DNA of 64,000 nt, taken from assembly GCA_905250025.1 (NCBI GenBank), contig CAJNOJ010000199.1, positions 1-64,000 on the forward strand, given 5' to 3'. The DNA is from Adineta ricciae (taxonomy: Eukaryota; Rotifera; Eurotatoria; Adinetida; Adinetidae). The notes under the pieces are model-generated. The model had not been told where the DNA came from and searched no databases. It saw only the letters and a program-made list of their open reading frames with translations. Both the position numbers and the translations under genes were made by a program. Below, piece by piece: positions 46,568 through 58,498 of this stretch; positions within the stretch are counted from its first letter, which is position 1, and every line of letters begins with the position of its first letter.

Positions 46568-47581
46568 TCAGGGTTGTGTTAGGTCCGTTCTTTGTTTTTG
46601 AATAGATCTTAGAGGTATTGTGGTATTGTCGTTACGTTCTGGACGCTTTAAAACTCTGAAGATAACTCGTTTGATCTCTTGACGAAACGGCTTGGATATG
46701 ATCACGTATAAATAGAATGTAATGCAGTAATTCAAATACAGCAAGAAAACTTGTGCGAAGAAAGTCATGAATCCTTCAATCTGAATACGTTCTTTACTCT
46801 TGTTTGGCACATTGCTTGCAATTACACCATATAAGGCATTGATTGGATATAAAAAGCTAAGAACAAAGCACGATATAACTTCAGCAAATGTAAGTTTTAG
46901 TAGATTCATATCACGCCGGCTTAACAGCTGATGACGTTGCGTGTTGTCGGCTTGTTCCTGAGGTCGAACAGAACCACGAATATTTTTCAGATTCTTCAAG
47001 ATGAGAATGCTGAGAATGATCATCAGACTAGGGAAAACGAGTCCAAACAGAAAGATCTGATATGCACTAAACCAAAGCCCAAACACTCCGAATGTAGCAC
47101 ATCGATTCATCTCAATGCGCTGAAAAATAGGCAGTTGAATCGAAATAATCATCCAAAAAAGAGTTGTAGCAGCAATTATTTTTACTATGACTCTTGGTTG
47201 ATTGAGTTGACGGATACGCACTTGATTGGAACTTGCTGCCACGCGACCTGCACATGCTAAGATAATCATTGTTCGAGTGAGAACCGACGAAGTTTGAAGG
47301 AGGTATCCTCGAATGCGACAGAGAGCATCTGACATAATGAACGGATCCGGTGGCTGGTAGACAGCATACATATTGGTGCCGATTCCCCAGCTAACACCCA
47401 CAATACTAAATACGGCGGCAGTAAGCAAATACCATGAGCTAAACGATTGTCGATAGTTTTTTTGCAGAAACACAACTATGCACAACACGTTGCCGATATT
47501 GCCTAGGACGAGTAAAAACGGATATCCATAACGAATTGTATTTTGCTGTACAAGTGAGAGAATGTCACCAACTGTGGACAT
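46568..47581 (-). CDS. Orphan GPCR (337 aa)
   Basis: A single exon with seven TM helices. TM1 has GNIGNVLCIVVFL. CRIRGYLLQ opens TM3, which ends ILACAGRVAAS (GRV at the DRY position). The next loop is NQVRIRQLNQPRV. Loop 3 carries LSRRDMNLLKL, also found in the receptor at 36113. TM7/helix 8 reads FYLYVIISKPFRQEIKRV, with a basic, Ser/Thr-containing tail (RSIQKQRTDLTQP). Ligand unknown. Confidence 0.82.
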   Translation of the reverse strand: MSTVGDILSLVQQNTIRYGYPFLLVLGNIGNVLCIVVFLQKNYRQSFSSWYLLTAAVFSIVGVSWGIGTNMYAVYQPPDPFIMSDALCRIRGYLLQTSSVLTRTMIILACAGRVAASSNQVRIRQLNQPRVIVKIIAATTLFWMIISIQLPIFQRIEMNRCATFGVFGLWFSAYQIFLFGLVFPSLMIILSILILKNLKNIRGSVRPQEQADNTQRHQLLSRRDMNLLKLTFAEVISCFVLSFLYPINALYGVIASNVPNKSKERIQIEGFMTFFAQVFLLYLNYCITFYLYVIISKPFRQEIKRVIFRVLKRPERNDNTTIPLRSIQKQRTDLTQP

Positions 47582-48785
47582 ATTGTCTGTGAAAATTGAA
47601 ATGCTAATTCTAATCTGAAATAGAAGATTATATATAAGAACAAAGTATTACATTTGAAGTGTGAACCGCGAAATGTGTCGTTCATAAGTAAAGAACTTCA
47701 CTGAGGATAAAAATCTACTTTAAACTAATCTTCTTTGATTCTTTTGCGCTATTAAAAAAGAACAGGTAATACGCTGGAGATGACAGACTAGCGTTCTGTT
47801 AATAAGAGTTCTTTCTTCAGAGTAAACTTAGTATTATCACAATGAAACAGTTAGGTAGAGTGACATCTCATTAGAAAACGTTTTCCATCAATATAAAACC
47901 AGTAGTACTTTTGGTGGGTCAGAATACTGCTCTGGTGCAATTTTTCCATCCTCAAAATACAGCGAAATTTGTTCATGAAGACGAAACATCACTTCTACTA
48001 TTAGCAATCAAGAAAAATTGCTTATTTCATCATCAGATTTATTTCCACTTTTTTTGACGAGGATGAAAGTGAAATAATAAACTGGAATTTGACAGGTTCA
48101 ACGATGCCACAAAAATTCAATTTACAGAACTCGCTGTTAAATTCTCTCATCGCTTCTCTCACTGAGCGAATAATCTCTTGTCCACACAGGTGAGACTTTA
48201 GTCGTGATGAGAATCAAAATTAATTCAAATGAGAAAAGTAATGAAGTCGTATGACACTGACAAGAACGGTTTTGATTTATTCAGATGAGGAACCGGAAAA
48301 AGCGTAGTATATCCTTCACCGTTTGTGGCTAATTATGAACTAAATCCTCTGAAGAGTTTTACGTCATCTTTCCTTTGAATAATAAAAGAATGATCAGATC
48401 TTAGTAACTTGAGTCTTTATTCTCAAACAAAATAGTACCCGTATTGTTGAAAAACGAATTTTTCCGAACTGCGACGAGGCATATCCCAAATACAACGTAT
48501 GCTGCCATTGGACCAGTGAGATGAACTGTTTCTAGTCCTTCTCGTTTGTATCAAGTATTCTACAGTTTATAAATTCTTTGCGATTCTATCTCACTATGAT
48601 AACACATTTTTGTCAGTACGATCATTTGACAATGATAACATTGATATTATGCACATAGATATGTCCTTTTAATATGTTATATTATCTATAGAAAGCTTCT
48701 ATCAGACAGAAAGACAAATCGAATCATAAACTATGTTAATGAAGGTGAAATTTCATCTCTTCACAGTGTTCTAATGCATATTCTA
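47582..48785. other. Intergenic, nothing recognised
   Basis: No ORF or repeat of note between the minus-strand GPCR and the cathepsin pseudogene. Confidence 0.35.
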
Positions 48786-49640
48786 TGTTCCGTTTTAGCT
48801 TATACTTTTCTTTTTGCTACTCAATATAATCGGAGCTGATTTCACATCCGAATGGGAGAAATTCAAACGTGATTATAATAAGCAATACGCAATAGTCGCA
48901 GAATAAATTAAACGTCGAGATATATTCATTGTAAATGTCAAGTAAATATACTCGTATCAAAAAGAAAATCCTAATGGAACATTTACAATGGCGATCAATG
49001 ATTTATTAGATCGACGTTTTGAAGTAACTGTTATTCGTGTACTTCTATCAATGGATGACATAGCCTTTTATAGGCAATTGTACTTGCTCGACGAAATCGT
49101 CTCGAATTTCCCAAAACAATCGTTACTGCTGTTGTTAGTACAGGTAAAGCCAGATGAAGAAAAGTAAACGAAAAGGATTCACTGATTTTTTTGCGTATAG
49201 AACTGGTTGAAAGTCTCCATGCGAATCAGACACGTGAGCTTATTTAAGGTAGTATTGAACAAGTGTTTGATTGTATAAAGAATATAAGTGGCGTTTGCCG
49301 TAAGACAGACTATTCAAAGCCACTGGTCATATGTAAACTGAATACATGTAAATCATTCGCGACGGTAAGTTCATATTTTCATGAGAAAAGTTATGAATAT
49401 TTGCAAGTTCAAGTTTGACACTATCAAGCGAATAGAAAATGCTGACGAAGACAAAATACTACTTTGGATTCAAAAATTTACAGTTTGGTCGGAAATAAAT
49501 GCGGGTGGAAACGGTTTTCGTACATAGAGTGGAGGTATGTTCCATCGTTTATACCTCTACTTTGATGGTAATCATTTTGTTTGATTCAGGGTTTTACCAT
49601 GAACCTTCATGTTCGAAACAAGTCGTAAATTATGTGGTAG
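48786..49640 (+). pseudogene. Cathepsin L-like pseudogene
   Basis: Papain-family blocks appear in order with stops and frameshifts. There is a hydrophobic leader, then I29 propeptide sequence (FTSEWEKFKRDYNKQYAIVA, stop, IKRRDIFIVNVK) and NPNGTFTMAIND. A mature-domain piece near 49270-49390 includes CRKTDYSKPL and CKSFATVSSYF. The last block (NADEDKILLWIQKF...INAGG) is followed by a stop, then SGG|GTATGT...TTCAG|GFYHEPSCS. That last intron is at the same place (SG|VYDEP) as in the intact gene at 10872. The active-site region cannot be recognised, so whether it had Cys or Ser is unknown. Confidence 0.7.
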
Positions 49641-50836
49641 AGAAATAAGAAGGGTGGAGAGATCTTGTTTTTATCGATATAATTTCTCTCTTAGGTGCAC
49701 ATCGCTGACGTTATCGTTCAAATAGCTAATACGAAGAAAAGTGTTGCTAATCAACACTGTTCTCTAATTCCTATATGATGCACGATTTTATTATCATTGA
49801 TCAGTTTAATTAAATTATAATGTTACTCATAACCGACGACGAATTTGTGCACTCCTATTTTTGCGAGGGTAACTGAGATATGCGATGAAATTGATTATTT
49901 TCAGAGTAGAAGTCTCGAATACGCACTCATCGTTATTCGGTTGTTTCTAGAAATTTATAGTTTCTATGGAAGAAGAAAACAAAGAAATATTTGAAATAGC
50001 TGACATTCGCACTGCGCTTATGAAACACAAATGGCTTTCGGAGCATCATGGGATGCGACGACAATGATGGAGATTCCAGTACATTTTTGTGGGTAGTACG
50101 TTCATAGCGTCTCGTTCAACAAAAACCATAATGCAGTACTCAATACAATGGCTGATCGCGCTCTGACGTGTTCATATTGAGGAGGCGTCATATGAAAAAT
50201 GTTTATTTTTCTGAATTATTCGAATTCTTCTAATGAAATTCTAAAAAAATATATGAATAAATTGTTTTGTGATATACATAGATAAGACAGACCAACTTTT
50301 TTGGATCCGCAAAAAATACAGATGCACCAATACATGATGAAAATGTTTTTATCACAACCAACAACAAACTCAGCTTCGAAGAAGATCGCACTTTCAAATA
50401 TATGTTTTCTGTTTTTTGCAGAATCATGTCAGATATTTCTTAGTAGACAATATCAAACATGCCAGCACTATACAGCGTATGTGCTCTTCATAATTGACTC
50501 TCACAAAAGAAATATTGAAATGAATGCATTAATTTGTTTTACAGTCGAAAGGTTTAGAATAAATAGACGGACGACATCATGCTCAAATAAAAATTATACC
50601 AAATAAGTGCAATCTCTAAAATTATTCTCATCTCGAAGGCGTCATACTCATCGGTTATCGTTTCACATTTCTCTCTCTTCCTATCCATCTATGTGAAAAG
50701 AAAAATATCAGCGAGTGTTGTGTTTTATAGACTGTGCACTATAATAGAAAAGCAAACATTTTTTAGCCTAAATAGTCAGAGACCAGTATTTCTTATCTTC
50801 ACGAAAAGTACATTATTTATCACATCTTCAGTCAAG
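49641..50836. other. Intergenic, nothing recognised
   Basis: Includes an open extension (50693-50836) of the next GPCR frame, which lacks signal features and is treated as leader. Confidence 0.35.
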
Positions 50837-51784
50837 ATGGTATTGTTAGCAGAGATCACATCTTATATGGTCTCTATTTGTACTCTTCTCATATTAATAT
50901 TAGCAACAACCGGAAATCTGCTCAATCTTGTCACATTCTTATCTAAAGATTTTCGAACGAAATCTTGTATATTTTTCGTGATTTGTTCATCCGTATTCGA
51001 CTTGCTTTTCATTAACATTTATCTTGTATTTAGTTTAATGATCGACTATTTTTCAGGCAATAGGCTACAGATGAATCGTGCTGCATGTAAAGCACGTAGT
51101 TACTTTGCGATATGCTTAGCAGCCATGGCTTCGACATGTGTTTTCTTATCAACATTCGATCGATGTTTATCGACGTCACGAAATGTGAATTGGCGCCGGT
51201 TGAGTTCTATTTCTTTCGCGCGACGTATTTCCGTCCTGACTATGCTCTTTCTTTTGATTTCGAGCGGAGTATGTTTAATTGCTTATGATGTGTTTGATGG
51301 TATATGTACAACAATGTCCGGTTTTGCAACAATTGCTGTTGTCAGTTATGCTCTTCTTTTTGTTTCTTTCATCCCGCATGGAGGTATGCTGATTTGTGGT
51401 GTTATGACTTGGATTCATACGCGACGATGGAGGAACCGTGTCGACATAGGTATCGGTGTGATTCGACAAACACATGCAACTCATCGAATGAACCGACAAC
51501 TACTCATTCTCATATTCGTACATGCTTCTATGTCTATAATACTCGAAGTGCAACGTGACATTGTCGCTACATATAATTTGATCACTAATTCGGCGGAGAA
51601 AAGTGTGGAACAGAAACAAATCGAAAATTTTATTACACAAATAGGCCTTCTATTGTATTATGCAAAATATGGAATGGTGTTTTACTTCAATTATGCTTGC
51701 AGTAGTTTATTTCGAAAAACGTTTCGACAATCTGCAAAGTCAGTGATTAACAAATGCTTGCATTTACGATGTGTTCGAAGCTGA
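50837..51784 (+). CDS. Orphan rhodopsin-like GPCR (315 aa)
   Basis: The ATG at 50837 (MVLLAEITSYMVSICTLL) was chosen over the upstream 50693 start because TM1 follows directly and this length matches the paralogue at 44084. TM1 carries GNLLNLVTFL. CKARSY opens TM3, which ends STFDRCLSTSRNV (DRC). Loop 2 has RRLSSISFARRIS and loop 3 is basic (RRWRNRVDIG). TM7/helix 8 reads FYFNYACSSLFRKTFRQS. Single exon. Ligand unknown. Confidence 0.8.
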   Translation: MVLLAEITSYMVSICTLLILILATTGNLLNLVTFLSKDFRTKSCIFFVICSSVFDLLFINIYLVFSLMIDYFSGNRLQMNRAACKARSYFAICLAAMASTCVFLSTFDRCLSTSRNVNWRRLSSISFARRISVLTMLFLLISSGVCLIAYDVFDGICTTMSGFATIAVVSYALLFVSFIPHGGMLICGVMTWIHTRRWRNRVDIGIGVIRQTHATHRMNRQLLILIFVHASMSIILEVQRDIVATYNLITNSAEKSVEQKQIENFITQIGLLLYYAKYGMVFYFNYACSSLFRKTFRQSAKSVINKCLHLRCVRS

Positions 51785-52825
51785 TGTCATACATATAGAC
51801 GAGTGTCTTTCTCTTTAGCCACTACCGAACCGTTTTTTCGATATTGTATTCGTTTTCTAAACGTATTGTGAAAATAAATCCTGACGCTGATCCATCTTAT
51901 TAGAAACTTGTTTGATATAGGTGTGAAATGGAAAGTATCTGGAACTATACTGGATAATAGACAGAGTGGATAACCTGTCAAATAAAAGAAAAGTAAGTTT
52001 TGTGATTGTGGATGTCGCCATAGGAAAGACATACATTCTGAGCTCTAGCCATCTTTTTTACTGCGGTATCTCTTGCATCAAACAGAAGGTCTTGACTCAT
52101 AAAAATACATATTCGACGTATTTTTGTCGTTTTCAGATAGAAAAGCGTTCAGCGAAAATCCTAACAGGATAAAAATGTGAAACACGATAGAGCTACAAGA
52201 ACCTCAATACATTGCACAGTCAGTTTATCTCTCACTCTGCATTCGCATTTATTTAATGTAATTCCACGCTATTGAAAATAGCATGCCTTTCTCGATAACC
52301 ATGTCCGATGTTTTCTGATAAGTTTTTGCCCCATGGACTACAGTATACGATAGTTCGTAACGTGTTACACGTATGTCGGTAGCGATGTGTGAGGTAGAAG
52401 GTAGTAGCTGAAAAATGACTTCTCTTTTCCGAAACTCTTCAAAATTCTCCTTCGAATCGTATTTCATCAAATGAAAATATAAAGTAGCCAAGTTCGTTGT
52501 TGAAAAATTCTATGGAACAATGAAATGAAAAGAAAGTTTTTCTTTCCGCTATTCACAGATTAAATATCGAATCTGATTTCAGCGATTTTGAAATTGATAT
52601 AGTATTTGACAAAAAAAGATCTTTTTTCTATCGAATATTTTATTCTTCTGTTCTTCAGTTTGTCAAAAAACACCTGTGATCCCAAAATGAACGATTCAGT
52701 TAGTTTCATCAAGTTCTTTCTTTACTTCCATCACAGAATATCACGTCAGAAGAGATGAGAAAGATCTTTTTCACTTCGGATGACATATTGTTGAGCATCT
52801 CTACGTGAAAATAAAACAAAACAGA
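51785..52825. other. Intergenic
   Basis: One minus-strand ORF (52249-52491, 80 codons) has a protein-like composition but no start context or domain, so it is not called. Confidence 0.35.
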
Positions 52826-53090
52826 TTACCGGTGCAGACAAGAATTACCAAACACGCGTGAAAACGCCATTTTAGCTAGAAAAGGCGTAAAAATGAACAC
52901 AAATGGGGACCGCATTATTTGTGCACGAGATACTAACAGTATTGCTAAGCAGAATTCTCATCTGTAGAAAATCTGGTCCCTATTTGTGTTTATTTTTACG
53001 TGTTTACACGCGTTTTGCTGGCTAAAAGTACGCTTACACATGTGTTTTGGCGATTCTTGCCTCCAGTGGCGGGCCAATGTGGTTTTTCAG
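52826..53090. mobile_element. Foldback (hairpin) MITE, ~265 bp
   Basis: Two arms of about 80-110 bp are imperfect inverse copies separated by ~65 bp. Innermost, GTAAAAATGAACACAAATGG (from 52887) pairs with the inverse of CCTATTTGTGTTTATTTTTAC (from 52979). Further out, TTTTAGC(TAG), ACACGCGTG/ACACATGTG and GACAAGAAT/GGCAAGAAT also match. No ORF. The long imperfect hairpin is typical of foldback elements; a decayed hairpin RNA gene is an alternative. Confidence 0.6.
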
Positions 53091-53828
53091 GTATGGCAAT
53101 GGCCATAACATCGACCCACCTATGCTTGTCTCCTTGGGTTGATTGTTTCGATACAGAGAGATTTATGAAGAGTGTGATCTGTTGTTGTATCTGACTTTTT
53201 TTTATCTAAAAAAGAGTTGAGTATCTCACTTTATCCTACGTTTTATTAGACACATTATTAAATCCTTATAGTTCTTCATGGGATTGGAAATAACCATATT
53301 ATCATTCTTTATTCAAGAGATGAATTCATTTGCTCGAAAGTTGTTGTTTCGGGATATTTTTTAATTTTAGTCATAAAGACCACGCATCGATAAGTTAAGT
53401 CATTTTCCGTCACTCGATAGTTTTCTTGTGAAACTTGTAAGCGCTAATGGTCATGTGACGCGGAAACTTTTCTTAGAATTTGAAGTACATCCATCGAATC
53501 ACTGTTGTGTTATTCTCTCAAAAAGACACCAGCTGGTTTCTTTTCACAGTCGCAATCACAATATAATGACTACAGTTCTCGAAAGAATTTATGAAGTTCA
53601 ATGAAATTGTTTATGTGGGTATATGAAATGCAACACTACATAATGAGTTAGTTTTTTTGTTCTTATCTCTATCTTTGTATATATGAAAATTTCGAAATAG
53701 TTCATAAATCATTCGAATATAAAAGCCAATCGAGTATTAGATGTATTTTGCTCATTATATATAAATCAAAAATAGTGGAATATCTATAAATCATTTGATA
53801 TTTTATAGAATGTCAGGAGAACCTGCGA
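53091..53828. other. Intergenic, nothing recognised
   Basis: A+T-rich 3' flank of the patatin-like gene. Confidence 0.35.
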
Positions 53829-55555
53829 TTACTGTTCTGATGAATTCCGCTGTTTTTTTATATGTTCTTTGTAGAAGTAAACTAATACTTTGTAATCATC
53901 TCCAGTTTTCAGTATTTCCCATTCTTTATTAAATTTTGTTGCAAAACCAGGATCGTCTAATTCTATAGATTCTTTTAATTGATAATTGAATTTTATTCGT
54001 TTGATATTGTCAAATGTCGCTAACTTGTTCATCACAGTCTCAGTCAAACTACGTGGACCATCCATAAGTACGTTCACTAACAATCCATTGGTATCTAAGA
54101 GCCAATACTTATAACCGCCCTTCCAATTGTCGACGGATAGTTTGGCATTATAACAGCCGGTGCCAATCGAAACTAAATGATAATTGACTGGCTTTTTCCA
54201 TTGCATTCGTATTGCCCATAATGCTGCCATTTCGGGATCATTAGCAAATACGCCACCATCAATAAATGTTTCATCGTCACCATCTCGTTCATAATGACCA
54301 TTCACTTGTTTTCTTCTGTACATCGTACATGGTCGAAAGTAAGTAGGAGCAGCCATAGTGGCTTTTAACACATCAGCTATACGATATCCCCAATGCTCAG
54401 CATAACTTGTATTAAATATGGTCATGCAATCTTTCGTTGTATTGTAAGCTGTAATCAGTAAGACTTTTTCACGTTTGATATCTGAATGACTACTGGGTTC
54501 ATCGACAAATTCAAGTGAATTACTATGAAACTGTCGATCTAATGTTGATTGATTATCATCGACTTGACAATGTTGATTTAATAAATTATGTATATCAAGT
54601 AAAGTTGCCGTTTCAGCTGTTAATTGTTTGCCATTTGGTAATTGAATTTGATCAATAATTCGATCAATTTTATTGTATATAGGAGTGGGATCATATTTAT
54701 CGCGTTCGAGCGGTCCAAAATAGGTAAACCATTGTCGTTTGAAATATGTTGCACAATCTTCATATATTTCCTTGATATCAGTTAAATCATGTTTTATTGC
54801 CAAACAAAACGCAATCAGCCCACCTGTACTTGTACCAGCGATGTAATCAAACTCATTCGTAAATTCTTTTTGAGCGTCCAGGAACGTCTTACTGGAATCA
54901 AGATGTGTTTCTGTTATAAGTTCACATAGTACTTTGATAGACATATGACCACGTGTCCCTGTATGGAAAAAAATATCTATGAACATTAAAAAACACTAAT
55001 CTTCTTACCTCCTCCGTCTAAACTTAATACACTGATATTTGTTTGATATCCTCGCGTGTAGTATTCACCAATTAGCGTCAGAATTTGAGCTCGCGTTGGT
55101 TCTTCGGAATCTGATGATAGTTCAAGTTCTAATCGCGGTGACGATGCCTTTTCCATTTGTCGTAATTTAGCGATAACATGACTTAGCTGATAATCATTCT
55201 TAATTTTTTTATTGTGCCATATTCGTTCCAACCTACCTTTGATCATTTTACTGAAATCTCTCTCTTTTGTTTGTGTTGCCTGATCGAATCGTATCGAATC
55301 TATACAAACACCACTGATCAACTCATTTGCATTCACTTCATCATCCGCTCGGTGCAAACTTTCATGATATTCTTGAGTATATTTTGGTAGTTTTTCATAC
55401 GGTACTTTTTCACAATTATGGCACAAATCAAACATATGACATACCTTGCACCGTTTCCATTGAATGCGGTCTATAATATCACGACAATTATCACATGCGA
55501 AACCCGTGGAAACTTGTGTGCTTGACCCGAATATGCTTGATAATTCAACACTCAT
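53829..55555 (-). CDS. ZZ zinc finger-patatin-like phospholipase
   Basis: Exons are 55009-55555 and 53829-54958, with a 50-nt phase-1 intron (GTAAGA...TACAG). The product is 558 residues. The N-terminus is a ZZ-type zinc finger: C21-x2-C24, C36-x2-C39, C45-x2-C48, H64-x3-H68. A charged linker follows, then the patatin lipase domain: the glycine-rich oxyanion loop LDGGGTRG (split by the intron), the nucleophile motif GTSTGG with Ser226, and the catalytic Asp416 in IDGGVFANDP. The Ser-Asp dyad is complete, so lipid acyl hydrolase (phospholipase A2-like) activity is expected. No signal peptide; probably cytosolic. ZZ fingers usually bind protein tails, so this fusion may tether the lipase to a partner. 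The C-terminus ends in a basic segment. Confidence 0.85.
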
Positions 55556-56348
55556 AATTATTCGTAATTTCTAAAAGATGAATATGAATAGATTTAATGA
55601 TCCATATATCTTGTGTGGAAATCCTCGTTCTCGTGGATAAGACTAAGAGTTGTAGCGAACGTGTTTAGAACAAGAAGTAACCGAGCAGATAGTACTGTTT
55701 TATGACTCAATAAAAAGAGATCTTTGTTTCACACATCAACTGTAATATTTGAAAAAAAAACTTTGCAATCATCACAAGGTATGATAAGAGCCGGCAGATA
55801 ATAGTCACTTCAACGATAAAAAGAAAATAAGCAAATAATTATGTTTAGCTACATGGTGCTCGGGAAATCATTTAGTAAAAAGAAACTCAAACGCATCTTC
55901 GTTATTGTTCGTTCAAGTTGAATAACTTTTCTTTAGATGAGAGAAAAATGTCCTACATGTATTATGCACAAGTGTCACCATGCACATCAATACAAAACTT
56001 TAATCTTTTTAGAATACCATTGAAAACATGATTTAATCTTGAGAGGTGTTTTCCGATGAATTAAAACCAAATTTCATCATCTTATTTTTACACATCGTTA
56101 ATTGAACATCACACAAAATCTTTCAAATTGATATGATTATTTGGATCTGATTTCAGATAATAATAAAATCGATTTAAAAACATTAGGATTTCCTATTGGC
56201 GTTACTTGTGTGGTAGATGACGCTAAAACATCGATGTTTCGATGAATAGATTTGTGCATCTCTGCGTCATGTATTTACCATTCAGACCCATTGCATACAG
56301 ATGATGCAATGACAGTAAAGTAAGAAATCTGATGACTTTTATAATCGA
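55556..56348. other. Intergenic between divergent genes
   Basis: No ORF or domain was seen. Presumably holds promoters for the patatin gene (minus) and the phosphatase gene (plus). Confidence 0.4.
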
Positions 56349-56932
56349 ATGGCGTTGAATTGGGAAGCTCCGTCGCAGATTTTACCGCATCTATTTCTGG
56401 GATCCTATTTATGTACTCGCAATAAAGATGAACTTCTTAAACTTGGTGTCAAGTACGTTTTTATAGTCGCCTGCTATCGAATAATCCGATTTAAATTTCT
56501 AGATACATTGTAAATCTCACTGATTTACCAAATTTGTACCTCGATTCTTTTGTTTATCTTCAACGTCCTGTAAAAGATTCTTCTTCTGAAGATATTCTAC
56601 CTCTATTCGAAGAAATATTCAATTTTATTGATCGAGTATGAAGAATTTATGAGAATTGATATTGTCAAATGATTTGGTCATCATTCTAGGCTACGCCGAC
56701 TTCCGCATGTCTTATTCATTGTCAAATGGGCGCTAGTCGTTCTCCTTGCTTTGCTCTAGCATATCTTATACATAAGAAGGAACGAAATCTTCGAGAATCT
56801 TATGAATTATTGACTCGGGTGCGAAAACACATATCTCCCAACCATGGTTTCTTACAACAACTAATGGCTTTCGAAGATTCGCTGTTTGGAAGTATTTCGA
56901 TCGACTTCTCTGTGGATGAGTATGCCGATTAA
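56349..56932 (+). CDS. Atypical dual-specificity protein phosphatase (159 aa)
   Basis: Exons are 56349-56452, 56503-56635 and 56690-56932, with introns of 50 and 54 nt. The joined frame begins MALNWEAPSQILPHLFLGSY, the usual DUSP start strand, followed by KYIVNLTD and FNFIDRA. The catalytic loop LIHCQMGASRSP carries Cys90 and Arg96 (HC-x5-R). The Ser after the loop and the following helix (FALAYLIH) also fit. The C-terminal helices (RKHISPNHGFLQQLMAFED) are typical of small DUSPs of the DUSP14/DUSP28 size class. It should dephosphorylate phospho-Ser/Thr/Tyr substrates in the cytosol. No CDC25-like targeting domain is present. Confidence 0.85.
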
Positions 56933-57652
56933 ATCACGAATGTGAATTATCGATAACGTAAACATTTGTTTTTTGTTTCAACTATATTACGCGTCAAAAT
57001 GTATAGAATCAACGAATGGTTCTTGTGTATATTGCCTATTTGCAGCAAAGAATTTCATCAATCTACATGAGGACGAATATAGTTTACGTTTCTTCATTAT
57101 AATATTTCAGATGAAGCCTTATTAAATTTTGTTCTTTTAATACCAGGTGGATCTCATTTTTTGTATAAAATCTATGCTCTAGAAAGAATGACTTATCTTT
57201 CTTTGTTATCAAATAAACAGTTGACTTTTTTGTGAAATTTTCTTTTCGAACAGAATGTCGACACAAACTGATCGTGAGAAATATGTCTATCTATATACAT
57301 ACATTTGATGTTTTTTGTCGATGACAAAAACAACTTTGTCTTTATTGATATCATTTTTATTTAGAAAACAAAGTTCAAGTCTTATGATGAATATTGGATG
57401 AAGGACATACACCAAGACATAAGTCGATTTCTAGTAACAGCCAATCGTAGAGAAAGAAGACATGGATCGTTCAATCACAAAGTATCTTTGAACTATTTCT
57501 CGGAGTGAGATTTTACAATCAATTTTACCATGGATGTTGTTTGTCAATATAATTACTAACGACACGCGTGATCTATATGTAGGACTTATCTTCGAATTGA
57601 CACACTGACTCAACGGCTTTCTTTTTTTTCTGCGTTGATAAATATTCTGGTC
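56933..57652. other. Intergenic, nothing recognised
   Basis: Spacer between two plus-strand genes. No clear regulatory element. Confidence 0.35.
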
Positions 57653-58498
57653 ATGTTTTCGAAAAGTCAACAGCCACGCGTTATTCTAGTTACTGGCTCT
57701 AATAAGGGTATCGGCTTCGAACTGGTGAAAAGTTTATCGAACAGCAATGATGTGGTTCTACTCGGATGTCGTAATCCTGAACGAGGCAATGAGGCGTTGA
57801 TTCGATTAGATTTACCATCAAATGTTCATTGTCTTCAATTAGATGTGTCATCAGAAGAAAGTATCGTACAAGCTAAAAATGAAATAGAACATAAATATGG
57901 TGGACAATTGGATATTTTGGTTAACAATGCTGCCTGTGGAGATCTGGAACTAACTGTTGATTCGGCTAGAAGAACGTTCTCGGTGAATTATTATGGAATC
58001 AAGATGTTGAATGAATACTTATTTCCGTTAATACGAAAAAACGGTCGTATAATCAACGTTGCTAGTGCTTGTGGTTCTGTTGTGTTATCCGAAGCGTCAA
58101 CATACCTTCAAGATCAATATTCATCATCAACATTAACTACCCGTCAACTTAATCAACTTGTCGAAGATTTTATTTCTTCTGTTGGAACGAATAATATTGA
58201 ACAACTCGGTTACAATCCTCAGTCACTTTATTTAATTTACAGCGTTTCAAAAGCAGCAGTGATTGCTCTCACTCGAATTGAAGCACGACAGTGGTCTTGT
58301 GCTAGAGGCATACTTGTTCTTTCTGTTTGTCCAGGTTTCTGTGCTACGGACATCAATCAAAATGCACCCGGTGGTCGACATCCTAAACTTGGTGCTGAAT
58401 CCATCTTATATCTGATCAATATGCAGGAGAACAAACTAGAGAACGGTGGCTTCTACCGAGACGGTCAACAATTAGCTCAAATCGGCAGAATTGACTAA
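57653..58498 (+). CDS. Short-chain dehydrogenase/reductase, carbonyl reductase-like (281 aa)
   Basis: A single exon. The ATG at 57653 (MFSKSQQPRVILVTG) was chosen over one six codons upstream because the Rossmann strand starts ~8 residues later. Classical SDR motifs are present: TGSNKGIG cofactor loop, LDVSS, NNAA, INVASACGS with the catalytic Ser, and YSVSK with the Tyr/Lys pair. The long insert between the catalytic Ser and Tyr (STYLQDQYSSSTLTTRQLNQ and onward) is a hallmark of CBR1-type monomeric carbonyl reductases. The CRNPER segment after beta-2 suggests NADPH preference (inference). It probably reduces quinone or carbonyl substrates in the cytosol. Confidence 0.85.
   Translation: MFSKSQQPRVILVTGSNKGIGFELVKSLSNSNDVVLLGCRNPERGNEALIRLDLPSNVHCLQLDVSSEESIVQAKNEIEHKYGGQLDILVNNAACGDLELTVDSARRTFSVNYYGIKMLNEYLFPLIRKNGRIINVASACGSVVLSEASTYLQDQYSSSTLTTRQLNQLVEDFISSVGTNNIEQLGYNPQSLYLIYSVSKAAVIALTRIEARQWSCARGILVLSVCPGFCATDINQNAPGGRHPKLGAESILYLINMQENKLENGGFYRDGQQLAQIGRID

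Noticed and set aside
52249-52491. 80-codon minus-strand ORF with protein-like composition
   Set aside because: No recognisable domain, no upstream exon or signal; could be a decayed exon but cannot be supported.
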